This document shows, piece after piece, positions 42,436 through 51,347 of a DNA stretch of 64,000 nucleotides. The notes under the pieces are model-generated. The model saw nothing but the letters and a program-made list of their open reading frames with translations. It ran no database searches and was not told the origin of the DNA. The stretch is from Methanomassiliicoccales archaeon (GTDB taxonomy: Archaea; Thermoplasmatota; Thermoplasmata; Methanomassiliicoccales; UBA472): assembly GCA_038740345.1 (NCBI GenBank), contig JAVYMA010000001.1:23982-87981 (forward strand), read 5' to 3'. Every line of letters begins with the position of its first letter. The stretch's first letter is position 1. The translations under genes were made by a program, and so were the position numbers.

Positions 42436-44619
42436 ATGAAGATCGTGGTTAGAGGTGTGGTGCAAGGAGTGGGCTTTCGACCGGCGGTACATCGCATAGC
42501 CTCATCCCTTGGCCTCAACGGCTATGTCCAGAATAACGGATCGAATGTGGTAATAGAGGTCGATCGGGACGTGGAGGAGCTGCTGCGGCGCCTGAGGGAG
42601 CAACTCCCACCCTTGGCTAAGCTAGAGCAGGTGGAGATAGTCCCCGGAAAACCGGCAGAGGAATTGGGGCCTGGCTTCCGCATAGTTCCGAGCCAAGCAG
42701 GGGCGAAGGGCGTGGGGATACCAAATGATGTGGCCATGTGCGACCGCTGCCGGGAGGAGATGCTCTCACCCTCAGGCCGACGCTACCTATACCCTTTCAC
42801 CAATTGCACCGACTGCGGGGCCAGATTCTCCATTATTGAGGACCTTCCCTACGATCGTGAGAAGACATCCATGAGGGCCTTCCCTATGTGCTCACAATGC
42901 AGGAGGGAGTACGAGGACCCTTCTGACCGCAGGTTCCATCATCAGACCATCTCTTGCCCTTTTTGCGGTCCATCCTTCTACCTTCTAGACTGGCGAGGAA
43001 GGCGCATGGAGGGCGAGCCCATCCCCACCTTCGCCCGTTTGCTGCATCAAGGACGAATAGGCGTATGCAAGGGATGGGGAGGGATGCATATCTGCTGCAC
43101 TCTAGAGACGCTTCCTCGACTAAGGCTCTGGTATCGCAGGCCAGAGAAGCCTTTCGCGGTCATGGTAAGGGACCTGGAGGCGGCGCTGCGCTACTCTTCC
43201 CCCAACCAAGAAGAGAAGGAGCAGATGCTCTCCTCCCACCGCCCTATCGTGCTGGTCCCAAAACGTCCTGGCCCCTTCGCGGACCTGATCTCGCCGGGTT
43301 TAAGCAACATCGGAATCTTCCTTCCCTACACCGAGATGCAAAACCTGCTCTTCTCCTATCTGGAAGAGGATGCTCTGATCATGACCTCAGCCAACGTCCC
43401 GGGGGAGCCTATGGTGCTGAGGGACGAGGATGCCCTTTCGCTAGGAGCGGATTGCTATTTGATGCACGACCGCGCTATCATCAATAGATGCGACGATTCG
43501 GTGCTTCGTGTCTACAAAGGGCACACCTTTTTCCTCAGGCGCTCCCGGGGCCATATACCGACAAGCTTGGAGATGCCTTTCAAAGGCACGGCGCTGGGCA
43601 TGGGGGCGCAAGAGCATCTCGCAGGTGCCTTGGCGCATGAGGGCAGGCTATACCCCACTCAATACATAGGCGATGGCTCCTCCTACGGCGTGCTGGAGTT
43701 CATGGAGTCAGCGCTATCCTATCAGATGCGGCTCCTGGATGTGAATAAAGTCCAAGCCGTGGCCGTGGATCTTCACCCTGGCTACTCCACGCGCCGCCTG
43801 GGAAGGAGGTTGGCAGAGAGGTTTGAGGCAGAGGTCGTGGAGGTGCAGCACCATCACGCGCACGCGGCGGCTCTGATGCTCGATTCCTCCCTGGAGGAAT
43901 TGGTGCTGCTAGCCGTGGACGGCACTGGTTATGGCACTGATGGTGTAGCCTGGGGAGGAGAGGTTCTCTACTCCAACTTGGATTCGTTCGAGAGGGTGGG
44001 CCATCTGCAAGAGATGCCTCTTTTGGGCGGGGAAAGGGCAGTGCATGATATCAAGCGCTTGGCCTTCGCCCTATGCGAGATGGCCGGCCTGGAGGCAACG
44101 ATGTTTCAGGAGGATGAGACTGAGCTGCTGCGCAAGATGATGTCGAAGTCACCTAAGAGCACCTCCCTGGGGAGGTTGCTGGACGCTATCTCCTATCAAT
44201 TAGGGGTTTGTCAGTATCGCACTTATGACGGCGAGCCGGCCATGAAGCTGGAGCCCCTGCTGGAGAGGGGCAAGGAGAGCGTGGAAATACCTTTGGTGCG
44301 CGAAGGGGATGTGATAAAGAGCGCGGAAATGTTCCGGGCAATGGTCGAATCCTCAGGGAGGAGAGAGGATAAAGCGCGTTCCCTGGTGAGGGCCGTCCTG
44401 CGCGGCCTAGTGGAAATTGCCGTGGAAGAGGCGAGGGAAAGAGGGATAAGAAGCATAGGAATAAGCGGGGGCGTGTCGTATAATTATACCATTACCTCCA
44501 TGGTGCAGGAGATGGTGGAGCGGAGCGGGTTCACCTTCGTTTGCCATGATCGCCTTCCCAATGGCGATGGATGCATCGCGGCGGGCCAATGCGCCGTAGC
44601 TTTGAATAGGATGAGGTGA
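42436..44619 (+). CDS. hypF: Carbamoyltransferase HypF
   Basis: Makes the thiocarbamate from carbamoyl phosphate that becomes the cyanide ligand of [NiFe]-hydrogenase. Domains in order: acylphosphatase (VRGVVQGVGFRPAVHRIA), zinc fingers with four CxxC pairs (about residues 102-177), YrdC-like domain (MTSANVPGEPM), Kae1-like domain with the metal motif HHHAHAAALM and GYGTDGVAWGGEVLYSN. 727 residues from ATG 42436, full length. No other hyp gene is in the window. Presence implies a [NiFe]-hydrogenase in the organism. Confidence 0.97.
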   Translation: MKIVVRGVVQGVGFRPAVHRIASSLGLNGYVQNNGSNVVIEVDRDVEELLRRLREQLPPLAKLEQVEIVPGKPAEELGPGFRIVPSQAGAKGVGIPNDVAMCDRCREEMLSPSGRRYLYPFTNCTDCGARFSIIEDLPYDREKTSMRAFPMCSQCRREYEDPSDRRFHHQTISCPFCGPSFYLLDWRGRRMEGEPIPTFARLLHQGRIGVCKGWGGMHICCTLETLPRLRLWYRRPEKPFAVMVRDLEAALRYSSPNQEEKEQMLSSHRPIVLVPKRPGPFADLISPGLSNIGIFLPYTEMQNLLFSYLEEDALIMTSANVPGEPMVLRDEDALSLGADCYLMHDRAIINRCDDSVLRVYKGHTFFLRRSRGHIPTSLEMPFKGTALGMGAQEHLAGALAHEGRLYPTQYIGDGSSYGVLEFMESALSYQMRLLDVNKVQAVAVDLHPGYSTRRLGRRLAERFEAEVVEVQHHHAHAAALMLDSSLEELVLLAVDGTGYGTDGVAWGGEVLYSNLDSFERVGHLQEMPLLGGERAVHDIKRLAFALCEMAGLEATMFQEDETELLRKMMSKSPKSTSLGRLLDAISYQLGVCQYRTYDGEPAMKLEPLLERGKESVEIPLVREGDVIKSAEMFRAMVESSGRREDKARSLVRAVLRGLVEIAVEEARERGIRSIGISGGVSYNYTITSMVQEMVERSGFTFVCHDRLPNGDGCIAAGQCAVALNRMR

Positions 44620-44635
44620 ATTTGCCTTGGTCAAA

Positions 44636-45649
44636 ATGAGAAGCGCCCATTCCTTCCACCTCCTTACTGCCATACTCATCATCTCCGCGCTTGTACTGCC
44701 CTTCTTCGCAGCCTCCGCATCCTTCGCTTCCACCTCCCCTGCTTCGAATAAGATGACGGATGGAGGATTGATCATAACCCAGCCTTTGAACGGCACGCGC
44801 CTGAACGTCAATTCCGTGACCGTAAAATGGTCGTTCCATTCGCCCACTCCCGAGAGGTTCACCTTCGAGATCAGCATCGATGGCGGACCATTAATCGTCA
44901 ATTGGTCCTCCGACAGCTTGGCGCTGAAAGGATTGGAAGACGGATGGCATTTGGTCCAGGTGCAGGCTCTGGGCGAGCTTGGAACGCTGCACCAGGCGCA
45001 AGTGCGATTCTTCATCGACACCGTTCCTCCCACCATAATCTCGCGCTCCCCCACGGGAGAGATGGTTCCCGCCAACGCGGAGATTATGATATCCTTCTCC
45101 GAGGAGATGGAGCAAAGTTCCGTGATAGTTGAGGGCGTGGAGGGGTCGGTGACGTGGGGGGTGCGAGGCTTGGTTCTCAGCCCCTATGAGCCTTTGACGC
45201 CAGGAAAAGTCTATTTCGTGAGTGTGAGCGGAAAGGATCTGGCTGGCAATGATTTGGTGGAGGAGGGGTGGAGCTTCCGTGTCACCGATGAGGGCACGAT
45301 AATAGGCGTTCTCAGGGATGAGCGCAACCGAAGCTTAAGCGGCGCCACGGTGAAGCTTCTATCCGCTGGGGAAGAGGTGGCCAATACCACCACCGATGCC
45401 TGGGGCAGCTTTAGCCTCACGGCGCCTCAGGGCCGATATGAGCTAGAGATTTCTGGCAAAGGCATTTTAACGGTCAGGATGAACGTGACGTTGACTCCCT
45501 CCAGCACCCTTGACCTAGGTTTCATCGAAGCGCAGAGGGTGAAGGTAGATCCCGTCGTCGTCTGGGCGCTGGTCATGATGGCTATCGTTCTGGGCTCTAT
45601 ATTGCTCATCCTTGTAGGCATGCGCCGAGAATCCCTTAGAAGAAGATGA
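44636..45649 (+). CDS. Exported membrane-anchored protein with Ig-like domains
   Basis: Signal sequence (FHLLTAILIISALVLPFFAASASFA), a fibronectin/Ig-like domain, then an Ig-like SbsA-type domain (VDTVPPTI-like IDTVPPTIISRSPTGEMVPANAEIMISFSEEME), a carboxypeptidase-regulatory/CnaB-like domain (GTIIGVLRDERNRSLSGATVKLL) and a C-terminal membrane helix (VVWALVMMAIVLGSILLILVG) with a basic tail. It should be anchored outside the cell. ATG 44636 is preferred to TTG 44627. Lies 16 bases after hypF, but no functional link is evident. Confidence 0.82.
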   Translation: MRSAHSFHLLTAILIISALVLPFFAASASFASTSPASNKMTDGGLIITQPLNGTRLNVNSVTVKWSFHSPTPERFTFEISIDGGPLIVNWSSDSLALKGLEDGWHLVQVQALGELGTLHQAQVRFFIDTVPPTIISRSPTGEMVPANAEIMISFSEEMEQSSVIVEGVEGSVTWGVRGLVLSPYEPLTPGKVYFVSVSGKDLAGNDLVEEGWSFRVTDEGTIIGVLRDERNRSLSGATVKLLSAGEEVANTTTDAWGSFSLTAPQGRYELEISGKGILTVRMNVTLTPSSTLDLGFIEAQRVKVDPVVVWALVMMAIVLGSILLILVGMRRESLRRR

Positions 45650-46019
45650 GCCACTTGCGTCATTTTAAAACGCAATCAGGTGCTTCGTGCGAGAGTCCAG
45701 GCCTAGGGCTTTTACTTTACGCCTCTTCAATTCAACTTTAGCCTGAGACGCGGTTCCTTTTTTCATGACGCCAAAGGCATCTATGGATGGATTACTCGGC
45801 CCTTGGCGAAAGCTTTGCTCGGGACCAAAGGACATCCTTATGGCCATGACAGAGGAGCCCTTAGGCCGAGCTTGGGCGAGTTCTTCCGTGGCATAGAGGC
45901 TTGGCTTCAAGGAAGGAAGAGAGGTGACATCCTCAATAGGCATCGAAAGATGTCAGAAGTGAAGCATCATCAAGGATTGGCGGGCAGAAGTTAAATCGTC
46001 GGTGATCTAATCCCCAGCT
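45650..46019. other. Intergenic stretch with a doubtful minus-strand ORF
   Basis: A 92-codon frame on the minus strand (45665-45943) could encode a small basic protein ending KRRKVKALGLDSRTKHLIAF. It matches no family I know and has no clear ribosome site, and an overlapping plus-strand frame is similarly unconvincing. Treated as probably noncoding. Confidence 0.3.
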
Positions 46020-46976
46020 GTGCTTGAGCAAGGCCTTATGCTTCTAGGCGGACTCATCTCGATATATTTAGGTGGACGTTGGCTAGTAGAGGGAGCTTCT
46101 CAATTGGCCGCAATATTGGGTGTCAGACCTATGATCATTGGGCTTACCATAATGGGCTTCGGAACCTCTTCTCCAGAATTGGCGCTGGGATTGCTGGCAA
46201 ATGCGGAAGGTCTGGGATCGGTCTCGCTCGGTAACATTATCGGCTCCAATATCGGGAATGTAACTTTCGTCATCGCTGCTTCGGCCATCATCATGACGGT
46301 GGTCGTCGAATTCGACATCATAAGGAAAGAAGGGCTGGCCGCCGTAACTGGCGTGCTGATGCTATTCGCCTTCTCTCTCCTGGGCGGTATTGAATGGTGG
46401 GGTGGCTTTCTGATGCTAACCGCCTTCGCAGTATATCTCTTCCTTCTTTTGCGTGGCTTGGAAAGATGCCATCCCTCAAAGGATGTGACCTGCCAATTCG
46501 AGGACATGGAGGCTAAGAAAGGGGGGAGAGGAAGGGGTATCATTCTTATCCTCATCGGGCTCTTCCTTCTCCTGCTAGGCGCACAGATCGCCATCGATGG
46601 CGCGGAGGGTTTGGCGCGAGAGTTGGGAATAACAGAAGTTCTGATAGGAATAACCCTCGTTTCCTTCGGCACGACTCTGCCCGAGTTCACCGTGGCCGTG
46701 CTCTCCGCCTTGAGGAAGCGCCCCGATTTGGCAGTGGGGAATTTGTTGGGCACCATCACCTTCAACACATTGGTCGTCCTGGGAGCTGGTGCAGTGGTAT
46801 CTGGCCGAATCGATGTGCCATATTCCGTGCTCATCACGGGCGTTCTTCCTATGATCACTTTCATGGGCTTGACCATCCTGATAATCTATACCAAGAATGC
46901 CATAGGTCGGAAGGCCGGAATGGCTTTGATCGCCTTGTACCTCGTCTATCTGGCAATGCTTATAGCGTATCAATGA
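46020..46976 (+). CDS. CaCA-family Na+/Ca2+ antiporter
   Basis: About ten membrane helices with the two alpha repeats: GFGTSSPELALGLLAN...GNIIGSNIGNV and SFGTTLPEFTVAVLSA...GNLLGTITFNT. The glutamates of both repeats are kept. The cytoplasmic loop (about residues 150-175) is short and charged. 318 residues, usual for prokaryotic members. GTG start. Ion specificity cannot be read from sequence. Confidence 0.94.
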   Translation: MLEQGLMLLGGLISIYLGGRWLVEGASQLAAILGVRPMIIGLTIMGFGTSSPELALGLLANAEGLGSVSLGNIIGSNIGNVTFVIAASAIIMTVVVEFDIIRKEGLAAVTGVLMLFAFSLLGGIEWWGGFLMLTAFAVYLFLLLRGLERCHPSKDVTCQFEDMEAKKGGRGRGIILILIGLFLLLLGAQIAIDGAEGLARELGITEVLIGITLVSFGTTLPEFTVAVLSALRKRPDLAVGNLLGTITFNTLVVLGAGAVVSGRIDVPYSVLITGVLPMITFMGLTILIIYTKNAIGRKAGMALIALYLVYLAMLIAYQ

Positions 46977-47045
46977 TGGATGAAGATGAGTGAGAGAGAG
47001 TAAATATCAAATAATGGATTCCATGGAACGGGACGTGCTTTCCAA

Positions 47046-48089
47046 ATGAGTACTTTGATCATCCTCCTCGATGGAGCCGCCGACGAGCGCATACCTGACC
47101 TAGGGCATCAGACGCCGCTGCAGGCATTGGACAAGAAGTTCATGGATTCCTTGGCCAGCCATGGAGAGTTGGGTTGCACCGAGGCGCGCGCCTATACTCA
47201 CCTTTTCATGCTGGAGTTCGTCTCCGGTCGCCAGATGGAAGTGCCAAGAGGCGTGATCGAGGCATTGGGATACGGGATGAAGCTGAAGGAAGGAGAGGTG
47301 GCCTATCGCCTAAGCCCAGCGAGGCTAAATGGTAGAAGGGTCGAATGGGTCTACGGCCTTTCCTGCGAGCAAGATACCAAGCTGCGCTTGGCCGCGAAGC
47401 GCCATATGGCAGCGATTGAGCACCTGAACCCTAGGATCAATTTCTATTGTCCAGGCAAGGGCATCCTGACTGTTCGCTCCGATCACGTGGAGGATTTTCC
47501 CTTCCCTCCAGAGGATGTGGACCTTGAAAGAGCTGATTTCGGCGAGCTTGATCCTTTCATAAGGGGCATGGTATCGGCCAATGGTGGGATGGTGGTGATG
47601 CCTTGGGGAGGGGGAAGAATCAGTTCGGAGATAAATAGGAAACCACATCCATGCGCCAAAGACATTACCTTCTTCTCGAAAAGCCCCTCCGTTAATGGAG
47701 TTGCTGCACTCTTTGATCTCGGTACTAACGAGGTGAGTAATTACAAAGAAGGGTTCAAATTAGCCCTGTCTCAGCTCAAATGCAATGATGTGTTCCTTCA
47801 CATCGAGGAAATAGATGACATCTCGCACCAAAAGGACGCCATGGAGAAGATGCTTATCCTGGAGGATGTGGATGTGCTTCTTCGTGAATCTGCTAAAAAG
47901 CTTAGTGCTCATGAGGTCGCGCTCATCGTTGATCATGGCACCTCCTCACTTACTGGTCAGCATCTGGTCATGAGGGTGCCTTTCGCCAAAGGGAGCGCGA
48001 GCCTTTCGAAATGTTCCCGCAAGTTCGCGGAGAATGAGGAGAGATTCATCGCCTTATCTCAGCTTCTTCCCCACCTATTGGAAGATTAG
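47046..48089 (+). CDS. Divergent archaeal phosphoglycerate mutase-like protein (alkaline phosphatase superfamily)
   Basis: Related to the archaeal cofactor-independent phosphoglycerate mutase ApgM. LIILLDGAADERIPDLGHQTPLQALD opens the fold, EALGYGMKLKEGEVAYRL follows, and the metal-ligand regions IEEIDDISHQKDAMEK and IVDHGTSSLTGQH are kept. In the segment that normally reads PGSD, where the serine is the phosphate-accepting nucleophile, this protein reads ARAY, so the serine appears to be alanine (about residue 49). It is shorter than ApgM (347 versus about 400). It sits just before cobT but the operator and promoter lie between them, so a cobalamin role is not shown. Function unknown. Confidence 0.75.
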   Translation: MSTLIILLDGAADERIPDLGHQTPLQALDKKFMDSLASHGELGCTEARAYTHLFMLEFVSGRQMEVPRGVIEALGYGMKLKEGEVAYRLSPARLNGRRVEWVYGLSCEQDTKLRLAAKRHMAAIEHLNPRINFYCPGKGILTVRSDHVEDFPFPPEDVDLERADFGELDPFIRGMVSANGGMVVMPWGGGRISSEINRKPHPCAKDITFFSKSPSVNGVAALFDLGTNEVSNYKEGFKLALSQLKCNDVFLHIEEIDDISHQKDAMEKMLILEDVDVLLRESAKKLSAHEVALIVDHGTSSLTGQHLVMRVPFAKGSASLSKCSRKFAENEERFIALSQLLPHLLED

Positions 48090-48162
48090 CGGCAATATAA
48101 GTATCAATGATTCCTATCATGCCAAATCTTCTTAGCCAGATGGCCCTTCGCTTGCGCAAAGG

Positions 48163-48202
48163 TTGAATATGAGGTATAGCATAGTTGGATGTATAATCCA
48201 AT
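48163..48202 (+). promoter_or_regulatory. Promoter and palindromic operator of cobT
   Basis: TATA-like TTGAATATG (48163-48171), then the palindrome TTGGATG-TAT-AATCCAA (48185-48201, one arm mismatch), ending 13 bases before the cobT ATG. The operator overlaps the expected transcription start, as at btuF and cbiT. Confidence 0.7.
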
Positions 48203-48214
48203 TGAGGCGAGCGG

Positions 48215-49321
48215 ATGAGTTTCGACATTCCTGAAGATATTATCCTGGTACATGAGAAAGCCAAGGGCAAGGAGTTTATAGAGAAGATTTGGGGCAAGAA
48301 GGCCACATTTCTCTGCGCCATAGGCAACACTGAAACGGGCAAGATCCCTGGCATCTCTGCCGCTGGAGCTAATCCAGCCATTACCGATTACACTCCTGCG
48401 GCGGATGTCGAGCTGCTCTACTTCGGTTGGTGCAAATGCATCAACGGCGTGCCCGTGACTCCTAATGGCATTCCCACCCCCGGCCTCATAACCGTCTCCG
48501 CCACCAAGCTTGGCTCAATGCCCATCTTCGCCGTTGTGGGAGGGGCTAATATCCTCCCCAACGCACCCTATTTCTCATTGGATGGGAAGGCCGGCAAGGA
48601 TATACGTACTGGGAAAGCCGTGGAAGACCCCTTTAAGGTATACGAGCGCGCAGTGGTGATAGGGGAACAGTTGGCCTCCATCTCCTCCTATCTGGTGGTA
48701 GGGGAGTCCATAGCGGGAGGCACCACCACGGCCCTGGGAGTCCTTACAGCTCTAGGATATGACGCCGATGGGAAGGTCTCATCCACGCTCCCTGAGAACC
48801 CGCATGAGCTGAAGATTCGAGTGGTGAGAGAGGGCATCGCTAACTCAAGGAAGAGCAGGGAGGAGCTTAGGAAGGACCCCATGACAGCCATCGCCGCAGT
48901 GGGAGACCCCATGATGCCAGCCGCGGCGGGGGTAATCGCCGGCGCGGCCAAGAAGGTGCCAGTGCTTTTGGCTGGAGGCACGCAGATGGCTGCGGTCCTG
49001 GCCATTGTCAAGGGAATGGAGCCCAAAAGCATGAGGAGTCTGGCCATTGGGACCACTCGGTGGATATGCGAGGACAAGAATTCCTCGATAGTCGACCTGG
49101 TCAAGCAGATTGGTGAGGTCCCGGTGATCGCTGCCAATCTGGACTTCTCGAATTCTAGGTTCGAGGGTCTTAGGATATACGAGACAGGTCTGGTGAAGGA
49201 GGGCGTAGGAGCAGGGGGCTCGACCATCGCTGCTATGGCAAGTACGAAAGGGGCTGTAGACGCCAAGACCATGCTGACCGATATCGATGCTACCTATGAA
49301 CGGTTGATGATCAGGAAGTAA
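48215..49321 (+). CDS. cobT: Archaeal CobT family (UPF0284) nicotinate-nucleotide-dimethylbenzimidazole phosphoribosyltransferase-like
   Basis: Activates the lower-ligand base to its alpha-ribotide. Archaeal-type sequence with ISAAGANPAITDYTPAADVELL, VGESIAGGTTTALGVLTALGYD, VGDPMMPAAAGVIAGAA, VLLAGGTQMAAVLAIVKG and GLRIYETGLVKEGVGAGGSTIAA. 368 residues. It carries its own copy of the corrinoid operator and converges on cobY. The exact base specificity is unknown. Confidence 0.9.
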   Translation: MSFDIPEDIILVHEKAKGKEFIEKIWGKKATFLCAIGNTETGKIPGISAAGANPAITDYTPAADVELLYFGWCKCINGVPVTPNGIPTPGLITVSATKLGSMPIFAVVGGANILPNAPYFSLDGKAGKDIRTGKAVEDPFKVYERAVVIGEQLASISSYLVVGESIAGGTTTALGVLTALGYDADGKVSSTLPENPHELKIRVVREGIANSRKSREELRKDPMTAIAAVGDPMMPAAAGVIAGAAKKVPVLLAGGTQMAAVLAIVKGMEPKSMRSLAIGTTRWICEDKNSSIVDLVKQIGEVPVIAANLDFSNSRFEGLRIYETGLVKEGVGAGGSTIAAMASTKGAVDAKTMLTDIDATYERLMIRK

Positions 49322-49939
49322 CCGTGGTTCCGAGTCCAACCGCAAAGCATTCCGTCTGGTTGCGTTTACTTCTTGACCTCGAACATGAGGGGGAAAAGTC
49401 GCCGAAATCTCCTTGGAGTGTGATGGTAGAGTGCAATCGAGGGGGGAATGCGAAGAAATATTGATCATTGTGCTTTGCTGGTGATCGAGAATATCAACAA
49501 CTCACTCATAGGTCTAAAGAATAAGGGCTGATGGTGCTTTCTCCCTCCTGCTCATTCAATGTGCTTGAGTTCTTCACATCGATCATGAATCACGATCTTG
49601 AATTTTAGTGCTAGGGGTATGTTTTCTCTGGTCACTTTTACGATATCGGCCATTCGAGAACTTTTGTCTTTAGGCAAGTGCCTGGAAGAGGATTTGATAG
49701 ATTGTTAGAGATGAGCTAAGAACAAGTATTATTCATCGAACCTAAAGCACTTTTTTTGTTTTACTACGCAAAGGAGCAACCTGCAAAGTTATGTTCTTCA
49801 TCCACCCCTGCTTCCTGACCTGAATGACATGATTCGGGAACGTCGGATCTGATTTATAGTGGGAAAATGGACTAACATTCGACGCGCATGTGTTGAACAA
49901 CGCCTTGGCAAAGGCGGAGAATTGCAAAGGGTTCTATTC
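49322..49939. other. Intergenic region between convergent cobT and cobY
   Basis: Over 600 bases with no credible ORF, tRNA or repeat. A T-rich tract (about 49751-49762) could act as a terminator for plus-strand transcription, though it is distant from cobT. AT-rich in its second half. Confidence 0.45.
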
Positions 49940-50563
49940 TTAGCGACAGACCAACACTCTCTCGGCCTGATGCAGTTGCTCCACAGTGTTCACGTTTATA
50001 GCGAAGTCCACCAGCTCCGTCACCATATAAGCCTCGTCCAGGTATTCACCGCGTAACATCAGATCGCGATCCACGATGCTTATGCCGCAGGGAACGGCTC
50101 TCTCATTATTCATGTTCATGACCACCGTAGGCTCCGCTCCTTGATTCAGTTCGCGAAAGAGGCTCTCCGGGACCCCGACCACTATGGAGGACTTCTTAGA
50201 GCGATAGAAGGCCGTGACCACTTTGTCTATGGAGCTAGAGCGCAGCAAGGGCATATCTGCCGGTACTACCAACACATAAGGTGTGGAGAGTAGGTACATG
50301 GCGTAGCGCAGGTCCTCCACATATCCCGCTCCAGGGGTGCGCACGAAGCGATACCCCTGCCGCTGCACATGCTCCTCGGTCATGGGAGTACTGGAACTGA
50401 CCGAGACCACTACCTCCGATACCTCCTTGGAGCCCTTTAGTGCCTCCAACACATAATCGATCATCGGCCTGCCCATTATCTGTATCAAAGGCTTCTCCTG
50501 CCGCAACTCCGCAATCCTTGTCCCCTTTCCACCAGCAGTCACCACTGCACTAACTCGAAGCAT
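49940..50563 (-). CDS. cobY: Adenosylcobinamide-phosphate guanylyltransferase CobY
   Basis: Archaeal, non-CobU enzyme that adds GMP to adenosylcobinamide phosphate. Nucleotidyltransferase fold: VSAVVTAGGKGTRIAEL, EKPLIQIMGRPMIDYVLEAL, VLVVPADMPLL, SIVVGVPESLF and the C-terminal DFAINVNTVEQLHQAERVL. ATG 50563 overlaps cobS by 25 bases; a longer frame to 50908 runs antisense through nothing conserved and is rejected. Last gene of the btu-cob operon. Confidence 0.95.
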   Translation of the reverse strand: MLRVSAVVTAGGKGTRIAELRQEKPLIQIMGRPMIDYVLEALKGSKEVSEVVVSVSSSTPMTEEHVQRQGYRFVRTPGAGYVEDLRYAMYLLSTPYVLVVPADMPLLRSSSIDKVVTAFYRSKKSSIVVGVPESLFRELNQGAEPTVVMNMNNERAVPCGISIVDRDLMLRGEYLDEAYMVTELVDFAINVNTVEQLHQAERVLVCR

Positions 50564-51249
50564 CGCAACACCACTAACAAGATTATCAGGATGACCGGGC
50601 GGGCAATCTCGTTGGTCGCACCCAACACATCCCCATTCACCATAGCGAAATTGCGCATGGCTACCTTCGCCATAATCAAACCAGACATCAGACTGGCCAG
50701 AACCATGGAAAAGATGATGACCAGCATTTGGAAGGGGCACTCGCAACCCCAGAGGGGCGATATTGATACAGCCAGAGGAAGGATTATGATCAGGGAGAGG
50801 ATGGTGGACAAGAGTGGCGCCCAGCCCTTGGTATTCCTCACGAAAAGCCCTCCTAGACCCTCTACAGGCCGTCCGCTGGCAGCGCAGGCCACGACGGCGT
50901 TCTTGCACAGCACCTCAGTTACGAATGGGGCCAAGAACCAAAGCGCCTTGTCCTCTTCGCCTACCGCTGCCAATGATGCCACAGCTAACAGCTCGAAGAA
51001 CAGCACATAGGCAATACCGCCTGCTCCCGAACGCGAATCCTTCATGACCGCCACCTTCTTCTCCCTTCCTCCTCCTGCCAGCAGCCCGTCTCCTAAGTCG
51101 CTCAAGCCATCTATGTGCAGGAAGCGGTTGAGAGCATGGACGAGAAGCAAGGTCAGCACAGCAGCCATTAGTCCACTGAGGAAGTGGTTGCTCAGTAGGA
51201 AAAGGCCACCGGCCACCAGACCGAAGAAGGCGCCGATGATGGGTATCAA
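50539..51249 (-). CDS. cobS: Adenosylcobinamide-GDP ribazoletransferase (cobalamin synthase) CobS
   Basis: Integral membrane enzyme that joins the lower-ligand ribotide to adenosylcobinamide-GDP. FLHIDGLSDLGDGLLAGGGREKKVAVMKDSRSGAGGIAYVLFFELLA is the diagnostic segment, with several membrane helices after it. The first canonical start is TTG 51249, but the frame is open for 32 codons further upstream. Those codons read LRGIIKAQFSLFTILPA..., just like a normal CobS N terminus, up to a CTG at 51345 next to the cbiZ/cobZ stop. The true protein is probably longer, starting at a noncanonical codon. Confidence 0.93.
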   Translation of the reverse strand: MIPIIGAFFGLVAGGLFLLSNHFLSGLMAAVLTLLLVHALNRFLHIDGLSDLGDGLLAGGGREKKVAVMKDSRSGAGGIAYVLFFELLAVASLAAVGEEDKALWFLAPFVTEVLCKNAVVACAASGRPVEGLGGLFVRNTKGWAPLLSTILSLIIILPLAVSISPLWGCECPFQMLVIIFSMVLASLMSGLIMAKVAMRNFAMVNGDVLGATNEIARPVILIILLVVLRCFELVQW

Positions 51250-51347
51250 ATAAAAGTGACGGGAGAGAGCCTCTATCTCCTTTGTGCCACAATGGGCTGG
51301 AAGAATGGTGAATAGGGAGAATTGGGCTTTGATTATTCCCCTCAGAC

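Noticed and set aside
45665..45943. 92-codon minus-strand ORF in the gap before the antiporter
   Set aside because: No family, no clear start signal, and a competing frame on the other strand; kept only as a remark on the intergenic region.
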